NCBI GenBank assembly: GCA_010024215.1
Contig: RGHK01000023.1
Span: forward strand, 1-10,230
Origin: Pseudomonadota bacterium
GTDB lineage: Bacteria; Pseudomonadota; Gammaproteobacteria; Magnimaribacterales; D2472
Direction: 5' to 3'
DNA: 10,230 nt
Numbering within the stretch: the first letter of the stretch is position 1; every line of letters begins with the position of its first letter. Made by a program: the position numbers and the translations under genes. Below the pieces are notes generated by a model. The model worked only from the letters and a program-made list of their open reading frames with translations. It did not search any database and was not told the DNA's origin. This document shows positions 7,227 through 10,230 of the stretch, piece by piece.

Positions 7227-8370
7227 TCTCCGTCATTCCAAAAAGACTTAAAATCCATAAAACAAATTTAGACCAAAGCCTACCAAAGAAACCTTTAGCT
7301 TCAATGCTTTTTAATGCAACAAGATCTGTTGAAAATACTACTTCGCTATTGCTAATGATTTCAAGTGTACCTATTGATTGGCCGACCTCTATTGGTGCTT
7401 GTATATTGTTAGAATAATTGTAATTCACAGTAAGATCTTTGAAGCTTGTTCTAGGAAGGGTTATAGACACATCCTCCAAGACACCCAATCCTAATGTTTT
7501 CTCCACACCTCCCCAGATATTAATATTTTTATACTCTTGGTTAGCATTTAAAACTTTTTGGGTAGCAAAAAATCTAAACCCATATTCTAGTAACCTTTGA
7601 CTAGCAAGAAATCTATCGTTATCAGAGTCGCTACCAGCAACAACACTAATCAACCTCATATCACCCCTTTTTGCAGAACCAACCAAGCAATAACCTGCAG
7701 CTTCAGTGTGACCAGTCTTTACTCCATCTGAAGAGTCATCTCTCCATAATAATTTGTTTCTATTTAGCTGTTTAATGTCATTAAAGGTATATTGCTTCTC
7801 TTTATATAAAGAATAGATATCTGGAAATTTCTTGATAAAATCAGATGTCAATATTGCTAAATCTTTAGCTGAAGAAAAGTGATTATCGTCTGGTAAGCCA
7901 GTTGAATTTTGGAACATCGTATTCTCTAAATTTAAAGATGATGCATATGCATTCATTAGATCTACAAATCCTCTCTCTGTTCCACCTGCATATTCTGCAA
8001 TTGCAACTGAAGCATCATTACCAGACTGAATAATTATTCCTTTTAATAAATCTAGCACGCTTACCCTTTTGCCTGCTTCTATAAACATTCTTGAACCTTC
8101 CATTCTCCATGCTTTTTCACTAATTAGAACTTCATCATCTAGAGAGATTAAATCATTTGAAATCTGATCTGCGACAACATAACTTGTCATAATCTTTGTC
8201 ATACTTGCGGGCTCAATTTCATCTGAAGAATTAAATTCTGCAATAACTGTGTTGGTGTTAGGCTCAATTAAAATATAGCTCTTAAGATTTAGCTCAGGAG
8301 CATCTGGAACAAAACTTTGTCCATTAATGAAAGTAGATATTAGTATTGGTAGTATGAGTAATTTTTTCAT
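7213..8370 (-). CDS. dacA: D-alanyl-D-alanine carboxypeptidase (PBP5/6 family)
   Basis: A periplasmic, membrane-anchored penicillin-binding protein that removes the terminal D-Ala from peptidoglycan pentapeptides. It has 385 residues. An N-terminal signal peptide (MKKLLILPILISTF, about residues 1-18) is followed by the serine peptidase S11 domain with Ser56-Met-Thr-Lys59 (SxxK), Ser116-Gly-Asn118 (SxN) and Lys218-Thr-Gly220 (KTG). From about residue 260 comes the beta-rich PBP5 C-terminal domain. The last 30 residues (GFFGRLWSKFVLWILSLFG) form the amphipathic helix that anchors PBP5/6 to the outer face of the inner membrane. All catalytic motifs are intact. Its ATG overlaps the mltB TGA in the ATGA arrangement (8367-8370). 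dacA and dacC cannot be separated by sequence alone; the gene order (mltB, then dacA) resembles the dacA locus. Confidence 0.95.
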   Translation of the reverse strand: MKKLLILPILISTFINGQSFVPDAPELNLKSYILIEPNTNTVIAEFNSSDEIEPASMTKIMTSYVVADQISNDLISLDDEVLISEKAWRMEGSRMFIEAGKRVSVLDLLKGIIIQSGNDASVAIAEYAGGTERGFVDLMNAYASSLNLENTMFQNSTGLPDDNHFSSAKDLAILTSDFIKKFPDIYSLYKEKQYTFNDIKQLNRNKLLWRDDSSDGVKTGHTEAAGYCLVGSAKRGDMRLISVVAGSDSDNDRFLASQRLLEYGFRFFATQKVLNANQEYKNINIWGGVEKTLGLGVLEDVSITLPRTSFKDLTVNYNYSNNIQAPIEVGQSIGTLEIISNSEVVFSTDLVALKSIEAKGFFGRLWSKFVLWILSLFGMTENESN

Positions 8371-9275
8371 TTTTTTAATTCTTCTGATAAATAATAAACG
8401 GCCATCGCATAAAAATGACTTACATTATATTTGGTAATTGCAATAAAGTTATCATCTCCGATGAAATATTTCTCTTTTCCGTCTTCTTCAAACATTAGCG
8501 GAATAAATTTCGAAAGTTCTTTGTTTGGTTTAAAGATCTTTCTAACATTGTTTGGATCTGAGTTATATATAATTTCACCCTCTCTCTTCCAGCCATGTAC
8601 AGCTAGATAATTGGCCACACTTCCAATAGCATCTTCTACAGAATTAAATAAATCAGCATTACCATCACCGTCATAATCTACTGCATATGCTCTATAACTT
8701 GATGATATAAATTGGCCATAACCCATGGCTCCAGCATAAGATCCCTTTATATCAAGAATGTTTAATTCATTTTCTCTTGTTAATAAGAAAAAACTAATTA
8801 ATTCTTTCCTAAAAAAATTTGCTCTTCTAGGATAGTCAAAACCCAAGGTTAATAAACTATCAATCACTCGATAGCTACCTTGAATTTTTCCATATCTAGT
8901 CTCAACACCAATTATTGCGGTGATAATTTCCTTTGGAACTCCAAATTCATTTTCTGCTTTCTCTAATATTTGAAGATTATTCTTTATAAATAATTTTCCA
9001 TTACTTATTCTCTTATCTTCAATAAATAACTTTCTGTATCTATCCCAAGTCCAGGTAAATTCAGCAGGTTTTGATATTGAATCAATGATCTTCTGTTTTC
9101 TTTCTGCACTTGCAAGCACTTCCGAAACATAATCTCTTTCAAAGCCATGTTCATTTACAAGCTCGTCGATCAATGCCTCTGTTTTTGGATGCATCAGATA
9201 ATCTGCATATAAATTTATAGAAAATATTAATATTATAAATTTAGGAAACGACAAACTCAATATAAATACAACCAC
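8367..9275 (-). CDS. mltB: Membrane-bound lytic murein transglycosylase B, 5' end disrupted
   Basis: A periplasmic lytic transglycosylase (glycoside hydrolase family 103, SLT_2 type) that cleaves the MurNAc-GlcNAc bond of peptidoglycan with 1,6-anhydro formation. Numbered from the GTG at 9275, the catalytic glutamate is Glu125 in IIGVETRYGK (codon at 8901-8903), equal to Glu162 of E. coli MltB. Other matches: YPRRANFF, GSYAGAMGYGQF (E. coli GSFAGAMGYGQF), the Asp-rich loop VDYDGDGNADLF and AIGSVANYLAVHGW. The signal peptide core KFIILIFSINLYA is present and ends just before the mature part, without the lipobox of E. coli MltB. The start is not: no ATG precedes the core, the GTG at 9273-9275 and TTGs at 9258-9260 and 9252-9254 lack a Shine-Dalgarno sequence, and the codons before PKF appear to come from the foreign sequence joined here. 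I treat the real start as lost; only about 8367-9240 is reliable mltB. Confidence 0.93.
   Translation of the reverse strand: MVVFILSLSFPKFIILIFSINLYADYLMHPKTEALIDELVNEHGFERDYVSEVLASAERKQKIIDSISKPAEFTWTWDRYRKLFIEDKRISNGKLFIKNNLQILEKAENEFGVPKEIITAIIGVETRYGKIQGSYRVIDSLLTLGFDYPRRANFFRKELISFFLLTRENELNILDIKGSYAGAMGYGQFISSSYRAYAVDYDGDGNADLFNSVEDAIGSVANYLAVHGWKREGEIIYNSDPNNVRKIFKPNKELSKFIPLMFEEDGKEKYFIGDDNFIAITKYNVSHFYAMAVYYLSEELKK
9235..9260. other. Probable chimeric junction between bacterial and phage-like sequence
   Basis: To the left, minus-strand mltB is well conserved up to its signal peptide core. To the right, the plus strand encodes an unrelated long protein in one frame. The plus frame is open back to the TGA-less region after the TAA at 9199-9201, but the codons 9202-9240 only mirror the mltB signal peptide and look unlike the protein that follows. 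mltB loses its start codon at the same place. No direct repeat, tRNA gene, integrase or inverted repeat marks it. The exact base cannot be fixed without reads or relatives. Confidence 0.65.
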
Positions 9276-10230
9276 TGCAAAAGGGTTGGAAAAAGTTATT
9301 GGTGAAGCTTTAAAATCTCAAGAAGTTTTAGACCCTTTATTTAAAAAATTAAAAGGTGTAAACAAAGATGATTTAGATATAGTTACAGTTTCAAATGAAG
9401 CTGAAATGCAAGACTTACCTAGTGATGCGCAGCAAGCGCTTAGTAGTAGAGATGGTATGTTTATTGGTAAAGGTAAAGATGGTAAAGCTAAATTATATAT
9501 AAATCAAGAAGTAGCTTCTTTAGCAAGTGCTAACAACGTTGTGGCTCACGAGCTTTTACACTACATGATTTCTAGAAAGTTTAAGACTGATAATACCTCT
9601 ATGAAACCTTTAGTTAATGAATTAAAGTCTTATCTTCAAAAAAATCACGCAGATGCTTACGCTAGAATACAACAACGTATAGATGATTTTTATACAGATA
9701 AAAAAACTGGTAAAATTGGAAAAGGAGCGTTAGAAGAGTATATAAATGTTTTTTCTGATTTAATTGCCACAGAGCAAATAGATTTAAAAGATTTAGAGTC
9801 AAAAGGATTAAGAGGTCAACTCAAAGATGTAGCTGCTGGTTTTGGTTTTGGTAGCTTTCAACTTGACACAGCTCAAGATCTTATAAAGTTTATAAGTACG
9901 TTTAATAAAAACGTAAATAGAAAAGGTTTATTAGGAAAAGCTATGGGCCTTAAAGTTTTAGACGTAAGCTTAGAAAGTAAAAAACTAAAAGAAGGTATTA
10001 GTAGACGTGTTAGAAAAGCCTCAGTAACAGCTAAAGATGTTGCTAAAAAAACATTAGATGAAATAGGTAAACCAGAAAATTTTGATCCTTCTAACAGAGA
10101 GATAACAAATCAACTAACTGGTATGGTAAAAGTACAGGTTGATAACTATTTTAACAATAGACCTTCATTAAAAGCAGACAAGCCTGTTAGAGAAGAGGTG
10201 CAAGCTGAGATTTTATTTAGATTAATAAAC
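9241..10230 (+). CDS. Phage-like large protein fragment with HELLH metallopeptidase motif (both ends missing)
   Basis: One reading frame runs without a stop from 9202 to the right edge; protein-like content starts near 9241. About 330 residues are seen, with neither natural start nor stop. The key feature is VAHELLHYM (HELLH at 9547-9561), the HExxH zinc-binding motif of a zincin peptidase with Glu as general base. A conserved-looking segment about 63 residues on (LEEYINVFSDLIA, near 9733-9771) offers glutamates as a possible third zinc ligand. The rest is hydrophilic, lysine-rich and helix-prone, with no signal peptide or membrane helix. Such embedded zincin domains in very long proteins are typical of virion-associated or polyvalent proteins of marine phages, but I recognise no specific family, so the phage origin is an inference from style and context. 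It lies head to head with mltB and is not part of the bacterial operon. Alternatives: a plasmid or conjugative-element polyvalent protein, or a large bacterial protein of unknown role. Confidence 0.6.

Noticed and set aside
9252..9275. TTG at 9252-9254 or GTG at 9273-9275 as the genuine mltB start
   Set aside because: The TTG would give a plausible signal peptide, but neither codon has a Shine-Dalgarno site and both lie in sequence that also fits the foreign plus-strand frame. Kept only as a nominal boundary.
9241..10230. A prophage integrated next to mltB
   Set aside because: There is no integrase, tRNA gene, att-type repeat or phage gene cluster, and the phage-like frame starts mid-protein at the junction. 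An artificial join explains this better.

Overview
The window looks like a contig from an AT-rich, streamlined marine gammaproteobacterium. A SAR86-like organism is my best guess, from base composition, gene order and protein style; no marker gene here proves it. Genes are packed with gaps of a few bases or overlaps, and no stretch over 300 bases lacks a gene. No tRNA, rRNA, CRISPR array, insertion sequence or riboswitch was seen.

Positions 1-4918, plus strand: the 3' end of a gene for the periplasmic thiol-exchange domain of DsbD (about 1-230), then aroQ (type II 3-dehydroquinase), accB and accC (biotin carboxyl carrier protein and biotin carboxylase of acetyl-CoA carboxylase) and leuS (leucyl-tRNA synthetase). 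The dsbD-aroQ-accB-accC order is common in gammaproteobacteria. Here accC runs straight into leuS with an 11-base overlap, where prmA often follows accC in relatives.

Positions 4975-6406, plus strand: lptE (outer-membrane lipoprotein for LPS export) and holA (DNA polymerase III delta), the usual partners downstream of leuS. Positions 6399-9275, minus strand, converging on holA: mltB (lytic transglycosylase), dacA (D,D-carboxypeptidase) and dat (D-amino-acid aminotransferase-like). These act in peptidoglycan turnover, D-amino acid supply or related PLP chemistry. The two convergent blocks look like the two ends of the classic leuS-lptE-holA-nadD-...-mrdA-rodA-mltB-dacA cluster, brought face to face with the middle genes gone.

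Positions about 9240-10230: an abrupt change. From about 9240 to the right edge the plus strand carries one uninterrupted reading frame with no stop. It encodes part of a large, lysine-rich protein with a zinc-metallopeptidase HELLH motif, in the style of very long phage virion or polyvalent proteins. This frame starts exactly where mltB loses its start codon and the first residues of its signal peptide. The simplest reading is a chimeric join (assembly or amplification) between a bacterial genome and a phage-like sequence. A true insertion at the mltB 5' end is possible but less likely. The phage-like fragment is the most novel content of the window; the rest is conserved housekeeping with some lineage-specific rearrangement and domain trimming.
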